From contig NZ_FNGY01000011.1 of the NCBI RefSeq assembly GCF_900103665.1, positions 1 through 64,000 on the forward strand: DNA of 64,000 nt, given 5' to 3'. Source of the DNA: Pedobacter steynii (GTDB lineage: Bacteria > Bacteroidota > Bacteroidia > Sphingobacteriales > Sphingobacteriaceae). Positions within the stretch are counted from its first letter, which is position 1. Each line of letters begins with the position of its first letter. The notes below the pieces were generated by a model, which ran no database searches, was not told the origin of the DNA, and saw nothing but the letters and a program-made list of their open reading frames with translations. The position numbers and the translations under genes were made by a program. Shown here piece by piece: positions 53,356 to 62,117 of the stretch.

Positions 53356-53538
53356 TTAAGGTTTTAAAGGGTTAAACTTTTGTGTTTTCAATAAATCAGT
53401 TGCCAGTACCCGCACATTTTGAGTGCTGCTCAGGCTGTAAACCGTGTTACGCTCAAACTCCTGTATGGTATCGGACAGGCTTTTTAACTTGCTGTCCACC
53501 TCTACAATGATGGTCAGGTGTAAAAAGTGCTTTTTCAT
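53356..53538 (-). CDS. 60-residue protein, paralogue of its upstream neighbour
   Basis: Short protein (MKKHFLHLTIIVEVDSKLKS) whose pattern of one strand, one helix and a C-terminal strand (VRVLATDLL) parallels the gene at 53535-53732. Its ATG overlaps the upstream stop by 4 bp, giving coupled translation. It precedes DUF932 by 2 bp. Function unknown. Confidence 0.6.
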   Translation of the reverse strand: MKKHFLHLTIIVEVDSKLKSLSDTIQEFERNTVYSLSSTQNVRVLATDLLKTQKFNPLKP

Positions 53539-53732
53539 ACGGGTTCATTTTGGTTCACATTCGGGTTTCTGATCCTCGACAATAAGATTTCTGTTTCCAG
53601 TATGTTGACGTTTGCAGTATCAGTCATGCTGATTTTTGACTGATTTTCTATTTCGCTGACGATTTTTGCGATACTGGTATGATCGGCGTGGACTGCCACA
53701 CGAACCATGATAAATAGGGTTTCGTATTTCAT
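53535..53732 (-). CDS. 65-residue protein, paralogue of its downstream neighbour
   Basis: MKYETLFIMVRVAVHADHTS ... NVNILETEILL. It shares layout and several positions with the 60-residue protein that follows, and overlaps it by 4 bp. Possibly subunits of one small complex. Function unknown. Confidence 0.6.
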   Translation of the reverse strand: MKYETLFIMVRVAVHADHTSIAKIVSEIENQSKISMTDTANVNILETEILLSRIRNPNVNQNEPV

Positions 53733-53862
53733 TTTTAGAATGATGTTGTTTAGAAAATTCGGCTAACTGGCGGTAAAATTCCTGCGGGTTTTCCTCCCTG
53801 AAGTCCTGACCATAACCGCCATGATAGATCTGGTCTAAGAATTCGATAAATTTGGCTAACAT
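53620..53862 (-). CDS. Small ORF whose 3' part overlaps the next gene out of frame
   Basis: About 80 codons from MLAKFIEFLDQIYHGGYGQD. The first 46 residues look like a genuine helical protein; the rest overlaps 53535-53732 by 113 bp in another frame and is Arg/Asn-rich, unlike coding sequence. Probably a real short gene whose normal stop has been lost by an indel. Confidence 0.4.
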   Translation of the reverse strand: MLAKFIEFLDQIYHGGYGQDFREENPQEFYRQLAEFSKQHHSKNEIRNPIYHGSCGSPRRSYQYRKNRQRNRKSVKNQHD

Positions 53863-53917
53863 ATACAAAGTGTTAAATGGAAAATTAACGCCCCCGGTAT
53901 ACAGGGGCGTTACCCAG

Positions 53918-54493
53918 CTAGGCAGGGATCAGGTTAACAATATCCAATTCCACCTCTTCCAGTTTTTCCGTACACAATGTGTTCACCTGTTCGGCTACCC
54001 CCCTGATGATGGTCGGGTTTTTAGTGGTAAAAGTTTTGCCGTTATCGTCCTTAATGGTCAGCAAACACCCTTGATAATAATTGCCGTCTGTTTCATCCAC
54101 GTTATCCTTTAACTGCAATTCAAATTCTTCAAGGGTGGTAATGATGTTTTTTAAATTGTCACGGTGCCTGGTCTTGCGGGCAAGATCATCACCGAGTTTA
54201 ATGTGGCGTTCCAGTATCGCCCTTTGTTCTGCGATCTTTTCCGCAATACTGGCTTTGATCTCCACTTTGCTAGGTTCTTTAACGGCATCCTGTTCCGCAG
54301 TTTTTTCCTCCGGCCTAACAGACAAACTATTTACCGGATTGCCATGAACAAAAGCAGGGGCTTCCGGCTTCCACTCTTTGGTGGTTTTGTTAGCTTCCTC
54401 ATTTGGCTTTATTGTAGTTGCGTTGTTGTTTACTACTGCTGTTTTAGTATTTTCTGCTGTTGTTTTTCCGGTTTTAACGATTACATTTTTCAT
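53918..54493 (-). CDS. Conserved hypothetical protein of the conjugative element
   Basis: 191 residues. The N-terminal 80 are disordered and rich in Thr, Asn, Lys and Glu. A coiled-coil-like segment (about 82-130; EKIAEQRAILERHIKLGDDL) is followed by a small folded C-terminus (GCLLTIKDDNGKTFTTKNPT). It is the first gene of the minus-strand cluster ending at 51424. Function unknown. Confidence 0.7.
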   Translation of the reverse strand: MKNVIVKTGKTTAENTKTAVVNNNATTIKPNEEANKTTKEWKPEAPAFVHGNPVNSLSVRPEEKTAEQDAVKEPSKVEIKASIAEKIAEQRAILERHIKLGDDLARKTRHRDNLKNIITTLEEFELQLKDNVDETDGNYYQGCLLTIKDDNGKTFTTKNPTIIRGVAEQVNTLCTEKLEEVELDIVNLIPA

Positions 54494-55169
54494 GATGCTG
54501 TGATTTTAAATTGAATGATTTTTTAAATGATTGATAATTTGAGGGCGTAGCCTTTAGCTTCCTGTCATTTACGCCCTGCTATGGCGGTGCTTTGTTCTGC
54601 TGTGTTTTCATGTCGGTAATATTTTTTGCCATTTTGCCCTGCCCTTCGGCAGAGGCCTTTCCTGGCTTTTTGATATTACCCGCACCTGATTTAGCAGGGA
54701 TGAGAGGCAAGGCTTTTGGAAAAAAAATACTACCCGAGTGAAGCGAGGTGTGGAGATTTTTTTTTCAAAACAAGCGGAGTTTTTACTCCGCCGCCTTGAC
54801 TAGGTCAGACCTGCGGATCAGATATTTGTCAATCAAACAGCCTAAAACCCTTATATTTCATCATCTTAAAAAATCTTCATTAAAATCAGTTCATCAAACC
54901 TAACTGTCCAGTGAAATTAAACCCGGTTGTTTTTTGTACCAGTAATCTGCAAACGAAAATTGGCACCTACCTCTTTTGCTATGCTTTTGGATGGAGAGCA
55001 CTTGAAAATGGAAAGATTTTATTAGTGGAGAATTTTGATCAGGTAGATATTTAGCAAGTTAAACCAACGAAGAAATTGTAACAACGGTTTCAGCATATGT
55101 ATAATAAGGTTCTCTAAATTCAACACGACTAGCTATATTTATACTATAAATATAATTAACGACCTTATC
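54494..55169. other. Divergent 676-bp intergenic region with inverted repeats
   Basis: No gene seen. It holds an 8-bp inverted repeat AGGGCGTA (54542-54549 and 54570-54577), long A and T tracts around 54721-54766 and a 7-bp hairpin GCGGAGT/ACTCCGC (54774-54780, 54785-54791). It separates the minus-strand backbone operon from the plus-strand SMC-nuclease operon and must hold promoters for both. It could also hold a transfer origin, but nothing proves that. Confidence 0.45.
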
Positions 55170-55361
55170 ATGAGTACTACTGAACCAAATCCAGAAACCT
55201 CCGACATACCTCGGAAAATATTTACGCATTTCATTGAAGAATTGAAAACGTCAGAGATTCCCCTTTCCATAATTGAGCAATTGGAAAAGACAATTCTTAC
55301 TGAAGGAAATTTCACTGAACAAGCACTTAGAGCAGCTTTAACGATTAATACAGAAGTATGA
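55170..55361 (+). CDS. Small acidic protein, first gene of the SMC-nuclease operon
   Basis: 63 residues (MSTTEPNPETSDIPRKIFTH), helical and acidic, with no known motif. Its stop overlaps the ATPase start by 4 bp (ATGA), so it is translated in fixed ratio with the ATPase. By analogy with ABC-three-component defence modules it may be the small middle component; that is inference. Confidence 0.65.
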   Translation: MSTTEPNPETSDIPRKIFTHFIEELKTSEIPLSIIEQLEKTILTEGNFTEQALRAALTINTEV

Positions 55362-57814
55362 TATTAATCAGAAAAATTGAAATTTTTGAATTTCGTGGGA
55401 TAAGACATCTTGAAATTGATTTTAAGAAGAAGAATTTTGCCATTTGTGGAAAAAATGGCACCGGTAAAAGCGGCATCGTAGATGCTGTTGAATTTGGATT
55501 AATCGGCGACATATCCAGGCTTGCAGGAAGCGGAACAGGTGGAATTTCCCTGAAAGAACATGCCCCACATGTAGATTTCCGTAATGACCCTTCTCAATCA
55601 AAAGTTATTGTCACAGTGTATATTCCTTCTCTTAGTAAAGAGGTTACTATAGAGCGATGTGTTGCTGACATTCACAATCCAACCATAAAACCCGGAACAC
55701 CAGATATCCTGGCAATTCTGAACGAGGTTAGTATGCATCCGGAATTCACCTTATCGAGACGTGAACTGATTAAGTATGTTATTTCAGCGCCATCTGATCG
55801 GGCAAAACAAGTACAGGTTCTTTTACGTCTAGAAAAGATTGAGACTTTACGAGCAGCCTTACAAAAAATCGCTAATGCAGATAAAAATGCAGTTCCACCT
55901 TTAAAAAAGCAGAAAGATGAAGCAAAACAAGAATTACTTACAGCCTTAGGAATTACAGAATTTAAAACAGAAAAAATCCTGCAGGCTGTAAATGATTGGC
56001 GTGTTAAGTTAGGCCTGCCTGAACTAACGGAACTTACACCCAGTACATCATTCCGGACGGGATTGACAGAACAAATTGCTAAAAAACCTGTTAACATCTC
56101 AAAGCCCCACGCTTTAACAGAAATTGAGAGTTTAAAGGCACTTTTGATAACTTATGCTACTTTTGGTAAATCACAGGATTTAAAAGATATACATACCAAA
56201 ATAACGGCTTTAAATTCAGACAAAACCGCACTTACTAATCTTACCCGGGAAGAGTTTTTCCAATCAGCACTTGCGCTTGTTGATGATGATTGCTGCCCGG
56301 TTTGCGACACTGACTTGGGCATAGACGAACTACAGTCCATACTGAAGAAAAAACTTGAAAGTTTTGAAACTGTATCAGCCAAAAGAACTTCCCTTGTAAA
56401 AGATATGGAAGTTTACGCTGATACCTTAAGTAAACTATTGGCTGAAGTACGTGTAATAAAAGAGTACGGTTCTTCTTTAAAACCTGCTATTGAGACTAAA
56501 CAGCTGGATGAATTTATTACGGTTATCCAGACAAAAATGAATCAGATAAAAGCCTTTTTGCCTATTGATGAATTATTGGATGGTCTCAATTCATATGGAG
56601 AGGTTCCCAAAGCAGTGGATGAGTTGATCCAGACAATTGAAGTCGCTATCCAAGCGATACCAGAACCCTCACAGCAGGATGCCGCACGTGACAGTTTATT
56701 TATAGCGGAAGGAAAACTCGAGAGTCTAAGAAAAATTTCGTCCACACACAAACAAGCAGATGAGCGCAGCAAAATCAGCTTAACCACCTCCGCAACTTAT
56801 GGTAAAGTCGTTACTAGCACACTCGAAGACCTGTACAAAGATGTGGAAGCTAACTTTACTGAATTATATCGCTTTATCAATGAAGATGATGAATCGGAAT
56901 TTACAGCCCAACTAACTCCTTCGGCTGGTAAGCTTGGTTTCCAAGTCGATTTTTATGGTCGGGGTTACTTTCCTCCGGGAGCATATCATAGCGAGGGACA
57001 TCAGGATGGAATGGGGCTGTGTTTATACTTGGCGTTAATGAAACACCTGCTAGGAGACAATTTTAAATTTGCTGTCCTTGACGATGTGTTGATGTCTGTC
57101 GATACAGGTCACAGACGTGAAGTATGTAAAATGCTAAAGGAAAAATTTCCAGATACCCAATTTATATTAACTACACATGACGAAGTATGGTTAAAGCATA
57201 TGAAGACAGCGGGTCTTATACAATCAGCTGGTGCAATGCAATTCAGAAAATGGGATATTGATCATGGTCCTAATCAATGGAATGATAAAGATGTATGGGG
57301 AGAAATCACTCAGCATCTTAAAAAAAATGATGTGCGTGCAGCAGCTGCATTATTACGCCATTATCTGGAATACCTCTGCGCCGATATCTGCGATAAATTA
57401 AAAGCAAGGGTAGAATTTAAAGGGGATGCAAATTATACCCTTGGAGATCTGCTATCTCCAGCCACAAGCCAGTTAACAAAATTACTGGATGAAGGAATAA
57501 AAGCTGCGAATTCATGGGGTAAATCCGAGGTGGAAGCAAAATTACAAATACAGCAAACAGCGTTAAAAAATAAGATTGCAACATCAAATCTTGAACAATG
57601 GCAATCCAACAGTGCGATACATTACAATGAATGGGCAAATCTTGAGGAAAAGGATTTCGCCCCTGTTGCTGAAGCCTTTAAAAATCTGACAGAGGCCTTT
57701 ACTTGTCTCGAAGAAAACTGCAATTCACTTTTTTATCTTACTTATGATAAAGGTCAAAAGGATACTTTAAGATGCTCCTGTGGAACTGTTAATATTAATC
57801 TTAAAAAGAAATAG
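55358..57814 (+). CDS. SMC/RecF-type AAA ATPase with zinc-hook motif
   Basis: 818 residues. N-terminal Walker A GKNGTGKS (31-38) follows FEFRGIRHLEIDF. A long helical middle carries the zinc-hook-like CCPVC (312-316). The ABC signature appears as SEGHQDG (545-551), Walker B as FAVLDDVLMSVD (Asp575) and the switch His607 in LTTHDEVW. Residues 640-818 form an extra helical domain with Arg660, His755 (SAIHYNEW) and a terminal CSCG, recalling C-terminal domains of RloC/PrrC-like defence ATPases. It probably senses phage DNA structure and licenses the partner nuclease. No SbcD-like partner is adjacent. Confidence 0.88.
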   Translation: MILIRKIEIFEFRGIRHLEIDFKKKNFAICGKNGTGKSGIVDAVEFGLIGDISRLAGSGTGGISLKEHAPHVDFRNDPSQSKVIVTVYIPSLSKEVTIERCVADIHNPTIKPGTPDILAILNEVSMHPEFTLSRRELIKYVISAPSDRAKQVQVLLRLEKIETLRAALQKIANADKNAVPPLKKQKDEAKQELLTALGITEFKTEKILQAVNDWRVKLGLPELTELTPSTSFRTGLTEQIAKKPVNISKPHALTEIESLKALLITYATFGKSQDLKDIHTKITALNSDKTALTNLTREEFFQSALALVDDDCCPVCDTDLGIDELQSILKKKLESFETVSAKRTSLVKDMEVYADTLSKLLAEVRVIKEYGSSLKPAIETKQLDEFITVIQTKMNQIKAFLPIDELLDGLNSYGEVPKAVDELIQTIEVAIQAIPEPSQQDAARDSLFIAEGKLESLRKISSTHKQADERSKISLTTSATYGKVVTSTLEDLYKDVEANFTELYRFINEDDESEFTAQLTPSAGKLGFQVDFYGRGYFPPGAYHSEGHQDGMGLCLYLALMKHLLGDNFKFAVLDDVLMSVDTGHRREVCKMLKEKFPDTQFILTTHDEVWLKHMKTAGLIQSAGAMQFRKWDIDHGPNQWNDKDVWGEITQHLKKNDVRAAAALLRHYLEYLCADICDKLKARVEFKGDANYTLGDLLSPATSQLTKLLDEGIKAANSWGKSEVEAKLQIQQTALKNKIATSNLEQWQSNSAIHYNEWANLEEKDFAPVAEAFKNLTEAFTCLEENCNSLFYLTYDKGQKDTLRCSCGTVNINLKKK

Positions 57815-57830
57815 CTATCCCGATAAAAGT

Positions 57831-59171
57831 ATGAATCCCAATGAAAAGAAAGAGATCCTCAAAAACCTGAGTGAGAAGGAATTTCGTCAAGACTTAATTA
57901 TACCACTCCTAAGCAAGATTGGATATATCGCACCAATTGAATATCATGGAGTTAACGAGCGAGGTAAAGATATTATCTGCTTTGAATACGATCGGTTAAA
58001 AGAACAGCGATTCCTGTCAGTTGTGGCGAAAATTGGTGACCTTACAGGAAATGCGGCTACAAATGCAGGATTAATGACTGTTGTAAATCAAGTTCAGCAA
58101 GCCTTTGACAATCCCTATGAAGACTTGTATAATATGCGCCAGCTATTTATCAATGAGGTTTGGGTAATGACTACTGGCAAAATTGTTAGCGGTGCTCAGG
58201 ATTCAGTAATTCATACTTTACGCAAAAGCAACCTCGACAAACAAATCAGAATCATCGGTGATGATCGATTAATTGAACTGATAGACAGACATTTTAGCAC
58301 ATACTGGAATTCAAGCTCCGAAACAAAGGAAAGCGTTATTATCCAACGGGATAGATTATTATCTTTTCTTGAAGAGCTCCTATCTTCCAACCAAGTGGAT
58401 AAAGCAACAATTGAATCTATAAAGTCCTCTATTCTATACTCATCTTACAACCCCCGGATATCCAGCAATATTGAAGGGCTTAATATATCGTTTGTTTCTT
58501 CGTACTCGGTTGAACTGGCTAAAATAGATCCTGATTTTGATGACTATATCGTGTCAAAGTCTTATGGAATAACAAGCCGAATTTTCCAGGAAGCAAAGAA
58601 AAATCTCCGATATAGCTTTTTTGACATAGAGGACACCATTGACCGGGCTGACAAAATCTCGAAGCTGACCGACCCCTGGGAATTTGTTGTTGAGGCTGAC
58701 AGCTACCTCTTAAACGAATATCCATTTCATCGAGCATTTGGTCGCGCAACCTCTGATTTTGTAAATAATATAAGTTATATGGAGGAGGGGCTGCGGGAAC
58801 TAAAATATTTCAAGTCGTTTTTGAAACATAAAGACAAACTTGATTGGGTGAAAAATCTAAGTAAATCCATAGTCAATCTTTTACCTGAAATTGAAAATAT
58901 TATCAGCAATAGCAAGGAAGATGAATTAGTCATAAACTATATCATCAACCAGAAGGAGAATATCATTCAAATAGAATATGATGCATCAACTCCATCGATC
59001 TGTTTCAAAACAAACTATAAACGGATAGAAATTGACGGATATAAAAGAAATAAAGACGGTACAATAAACCCTTCAAAGGTCATAGATTCAGCCTTGTTTC
59101 AATTTAGGGAATATATCGAGAAACTCCTTGAGTACGATGTAGACAAATGGCTTGAAGAATATATTGAATAA
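57831..59171 (+). CDS. Mrr-like PD-(D/E)XK nuclease partner of the SMC ATPase
   Basis: 446 residues from the ATG at 57831; the frame is open upstream to 57780 but that part overlaps the ATPase gene. N-terminal nuclease-like domain: LSEKEFRQDLIIPLLSKIGY, then GVNERGKDIICFEYDR (Asp47) and FLSVVAKIGDLTG (Lys67), the order seen in Mrr/restriction-type enzymes although the middle acid is unusual. The remaining 280 residues are helical and unrecognised. Sixteen bp separate it from the ATPase. It is likely the DNA-cleaving effector of the module. Confidence 0.72.
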   Translation: MNPNEKKEILKNLSEKEFRQDLIIPLLSKIGYIAPIEYHGVNERGKDIICFEYDRLKEQRFLSVVAKIGDLTGNAATNAGLMTVVNQVQQAFDNPYEDLYNMRQLFINEVWVMTTGKIVSGAQDSVIHTLRKSNLDKQIRIIGDDRLIELIDRHFSTYWNSSSETKESVIIQRDRLLSFLEELLSSNQVDKATIESIKSSILYSSYNPRISSNIEGLNISFVSSYSVELAKIDPDFDDYIVSKSYGITSRIFQEAKKNLRYSFFDIEDTIDRADKISKLTDPWEFVVEADSYLLNEYPFHRAFGRATSDFVNNISYMEEGLRELKYFKSFLKHKDKLDWVKNLSKSIVNLLPEIENIISNSKEDELVINYIINQKENIIQIEYDASTPSICFKTNYKRIEIDGYKRNKDGTINPSKVIDSALFQFREYIEKLLEYDVDKWLEEYIE

Positions 59172-59304
59172 TAAAAGCCCATAAAATCCACAGGGCTCAG
59201 CTATTAACCTATAGATGAATCTAATTCATTGGTAAATAATTTTCAATCAAGTTGAGTTTTAACACTCTGCGCCTTGTCGATCCTATCAATTATTTCAAGG
59301 TTTA

Positions 59305-60360
59305 TTACTCTTTGGGCTTTAGGTTTGGTTTGTAATCCGGATGTGTGTACCGTTGCCAAAAGATATAACTGGAATAGGCATATTCTTTGGTCTTAAGGTG
59401 ATCGATTTGAGGAATGTGTTCGACCATGAAGTCAAAGGAACCGCTCCCATCGCCAACACAAAGATGTTCTTCTATAAATTTATAAACGTCTACTGAAGGC
59501 TTAGATGGTCCAGGCAAAACAATTGCAAACTGTCTGCTTATACTTTTTGTCTTTAGATTAAAAATGACTAAAAAACTTTGGAGTTCTTGAGGCTGACTAA
59601 TAATATTTATCCCCTCTAACGCTTTAGGGAATTCAGTCTTGATCCAAAACACATTTCCGAGAATATTTTTTTCGGGGTTCAATATCTGTTCTCTAACCTT
59701 ATATAATCCACCGTTGATGAGAAAACCATTTCCTAAATTCGCATAAGCCAATAAATAGGCAATCCTCAATAAAGCAACATCTGCCCTTCTCTGATTGTAT
59801 ATCCGATTAACATTTAGGGTAAACGTAGGACTCGTCCATTCAAGTGGTTTAGTAAACCCAAATACAGGGCTATAGGTTGACACCGTTTTCGGAGACATTT
59901 TATCCAAAAAGAATTTGGAATGTGCAGGATTTGAAATTTTTGGTTCGACGTTTAGTACTAGCTTACCATCTTTATCAATAATAACAGATCCGTTCACCTT
60001 TCTTCCGTTAATTTCAAAACTTGCTCTGCTATTTGATCCAGGAAGGAATGACTTGGAATCATTTTCGAGCAAAACATTCAAAAGATGAACGTCCAGTTCG
60101 TGACCACTTTTGGAATTGCAGGACTTGCAAGTTAATGTTAATGGCTTACCTCCTAGTGAGACAGGTGGAACATCTTCGAGTGTCAGCGGATTTTTAGCGG
60201 TATGAAGCAAATCTTCTGCAAAAAAAGGATCAAAACAAAGCGGACAGATGTAGCCATCGGAAAAATCTGGCACAAAGTTTACATCCGGATGTTCTTTTAC
60301 CCATTCCAAATTTTGTGAGAAAAGATTAAAAATCCTCTGCTTTTTTTCGCGGTTATTCAT
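59305..60360 (-). CDS. HNH-type zinc-motif protein
   Basis: 351 residues. An N-terminal HNH-like zinc module: Cys39 and Cys42 (YICPLCFDPF), LEDVPPVSLGGKPLTLTC with Glu62, and Cys78/Cys81 with Asn82 (TCKSCNSKSGHELD). The EDVPP..LGG..C..CN order is that of HNH nucleases. The C-terminal 250 residues are of unknown fold. It is convergent with the SMC-nuclease operon and transcribed 192 bp downstream of the HEPN-like gene. Confidence 0.72.
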   Translation of the reverse strand: MNNREKKQRIFNLFSQNLEWVKEHPDVNFVPDFSDGYICPLCFDPFFAEDLLHTAKNPLTLEDVPPVSLGGKPLTLTCKSCNSKSGHELDVHLLNVLLENDSKSFLPGSNSRASFEINGRKVNGSVIIDKDGKLVLNVEPKISNPAHSKFFLDKMSPKTVSTYSPVFGFTKPLEWTSPTFTLNVNRIYNQRRADVALLRIAYLLAYANLGNGFLINGGLYKVREQILNPEKNILGNVFWIKTEFPKALEGINIISQPQELQSFLVIFNLKTKSISRQFAIVLPGPSKPSVDVYKFIEEHLCVGDGSGSFDFMVEHIPQIDHLKTKEYAYSSYIFWQRYTHPDYKPNLKPKE

Positions 60361-60552
60361 CTAGCTGAATTAAAACTATTGTTAGGTTATCTAAAGCTAC
60401 ATATATCAGTTCTATATTCTCAGCATCAAAAGATCATTACTTGTCTCAAAGAAGTTTGCGTTGTAAAAAAGTAGATCTTATAATTGGTAAATGCAGAAAA
60501 TCTTCCATTTAAGGACCTTTAATACTCGGCATCCACTTTTTCACCCTTAAAA

Positions 60553-61626
60553 TTAAATCAAAGCATTTTCCTCTTCTAACACCAGGTTCGTAAATGTGAT
60601 GAAAGGATCTACAAAATAGTAAAGTCTAAGGATTTTTACGATGTCTTTATTGAGCAACTTTACAGAATAAGGATCACCCGACTTATCAGTTGGAAACCTA
60701 AATATCCTAGAATTTGAATCAAAATTATGTATTATGCTGTACAACTCGTCATACACAGGCTTATAGCCTTTGTATTGTTCCTGCACAACGGGACTTAGTT
60801 TTGACTGATCAATTTTTGACAGGTAATCATCATAACAATTGAACAAAGTCGCCAGTGAATGTTCCCATGTCAAATCTTTTTGACTAATGAGACTAGAAGT
60901 AGCTTGTATCCGCTGTATATTAAATTTGAGGGCAAGTTCAAGGGAATGCCTGATCAGGAACATCAGCGGAAGATATACCTTATGTATATCAAAGCCATCA
61001 TTGATGATTCCCTCAATTAGCATTTCTATTGTACCGTCAAACTGTGTACGTAATATGCCAAGTCCGGCACATTCTCTCATATGAAAGGTCAGATCCCATT
61101 TTTTCGTTTTAGACGTATAATCAAATGGAGTACAAAGTTGGTCTAAATGAAATGTGTCTGAAGATGCAATGGAATTGAAAAGTTCAAGGGTAGGACATAC
61201 TTCGATTCTTTCCCCATTTGGAAAATAACTTTCTCCCGTTTCCTTATTGAGATCATATCTTAGATTTGCTCCATCATTGACAAAAACCTGGGCGCTTAAA
61301 ATCAACTGAAATTCATCAGGGACTAGAGTCTTATCAGGGAACGCATTTAAAATCTCCTTAAAATCATGTGAAATCGGAATGTCAAAATTATTGATCATCA
61401 AATTCTTTTTCAGCAGTAATTCAAAATTATGTCGTATCAAGAACAAGACTGGTTTTGATAGTGAGTTCAAAGCGTACTTCTTTGACAATCCTTTATCTAA
61501 AATTTGTCGAATGGTATAATTGTAACATTCATAATAGTGGTCCCAGCTAAACATATGAGTCTTGCTGTTTATTTTAAAAAGATCTTTAACCCTTCTATTC
61601 TCCAAATCAAGTTTCGTGAATAACAT
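60553..61626 (-). CDS. Protein with two tandem HEPN-like repeats
   Basis: 357 residues built from two similar halves. Repeat 1 has VLFLIRHNFELLLK (60-73), HDFKEILNAF and LRYDLNKETGESY (about 122-134). Repeat 2 has LMFLIRHSLELALK (221-234), EHSLATLFNC and FRFPTDKSGDPY (about 309-320). The RH..E pattern (R65/H66, R226/H227) is typical of HEPN-superfamily RNases and binding proteins. Covalent duplication would mimic the HEPN dimer whose interface forms the RNase site. Probable defence-type cargo; activity unproven. Confidence 0.65.
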   Translation of the reverse strand: MLFTKLDLENRRVKDLFKINSKTHMFSWDHYYECYNYTIRQILDKGLSKKYALNSLSKPVLFLIRHNFELLLKKNLMINNFDIPISHDFKEILNAFPDKTLVPDEFQLILSAQVFVNDGANLRYDLNKETGESYFPNGERIEVCPTLELFNSIASSDTFHLDQLCTPFDYTSKTKKWDLTFHMRECAGLGILRTQFDGTIEMLIEGIINDGFDIHKVYLPLMFLIRHSLELALKFNIQRIQATSSLISQKDLTWEHSLATLFNCYDDYLSKIDQSKLSPVVQEQYKGYKPVYDELYSIIHNFDSNSRIFRFPTDKSGDPYSVKLLNKDIVKILRLYYFVDPFITFTNLVLEEENALI

Positions 61627-61827
61627 AATTTTTTAAGTTCTAAGCTTGTTGCAGTGAAATCTTTGTACGGCAGTAAAGTTCGACAATTTCAATAATGCAT
61701 CAATTGATCATTTAAATCAATTTGCAACAAACTATTAGGTGTAATAATGTATCAGAAAAATAGTTCCAAATTAATAATGAAACGTTTACAAATCAATATC
61801 GTCACTTTAGCGAACAAAGATTAAAAA

Positions 61828-61860
61828 AGAAAGGCTGCCAGATGAAACGGCAGCCTTTCT
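61828..61860 (-). terminator. Strong rho-independent terminator after the histone-like gene
   Basis: 12-bp perfect arms AGAAAGGCTGCC (61828-61839) and complement (61849-61860), 9-nt loop. On the minus strand the stem is followed by TTTTT, ending the cluster 63.9-61.9 kb. Confidence 0.85.
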
Positions 61861-61878
61861 TCCCCAAACAGATATAAT

Positions 61879-62061
61879 CTATTTACTTTCTTTGTTTTTT
61901 AATTCCGTTACCTCGGCTCTTCCTGCCTGTGCAAGTACCTTGATTTCTTGGTAAGCCTTACGTAATCTAGTACCTGCGGCTTTGTTTCCCTTTTCATGGA
62001 ATGCAGTTGCGTTTGCTTCTGTGGCAGCCACTAAATCTTTCAGTTTTTGAAATGTTGACAT
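61879..62061 (-). CDS. Histone H1-like (Hc1-type) DNA-binding protein
   Basis: 60 residues: MSTFQKLKDLVAATEANATA, then EKGNKAAGTRLRKAYQEIK. This matches the small basic histone-H1-like proteins of Bacteroidota (KLKDLV...F.EKGN.AAGTR.RK). It probably condenses or silences DNA, possibly the mobile element itself. Single helical hairpin; followed by a strong terminator. Confidence 0.88.
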   Translation of the reverse strand: MSTFQKLKDLVAATEANATAFHEKGNKAAGTRLRKAYQEIKVLAQAGRAEVTELKNKESK

Positions 62062-62117
62062 GATAATAAATTGGTTTTAAAAAGTGAATGTATAAATAAC
62101 TGTTTGATTTCAGCAGT

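Noticed and set aside
54081..54514. Plus-strand ORFs of 88 and 116 codons
   Set aside because: Shadows of the 191-residue element protein; Phe/Cys/Tyr-rich translation.
55358..57814. SbcC/Rad50 or RecN housekeeping ATPase
   Set aside because: No SbcD/Mre11 partner is present, the middle region is too short for Rad50, and a nuclease and small protein are coupled to it on a mobile element.
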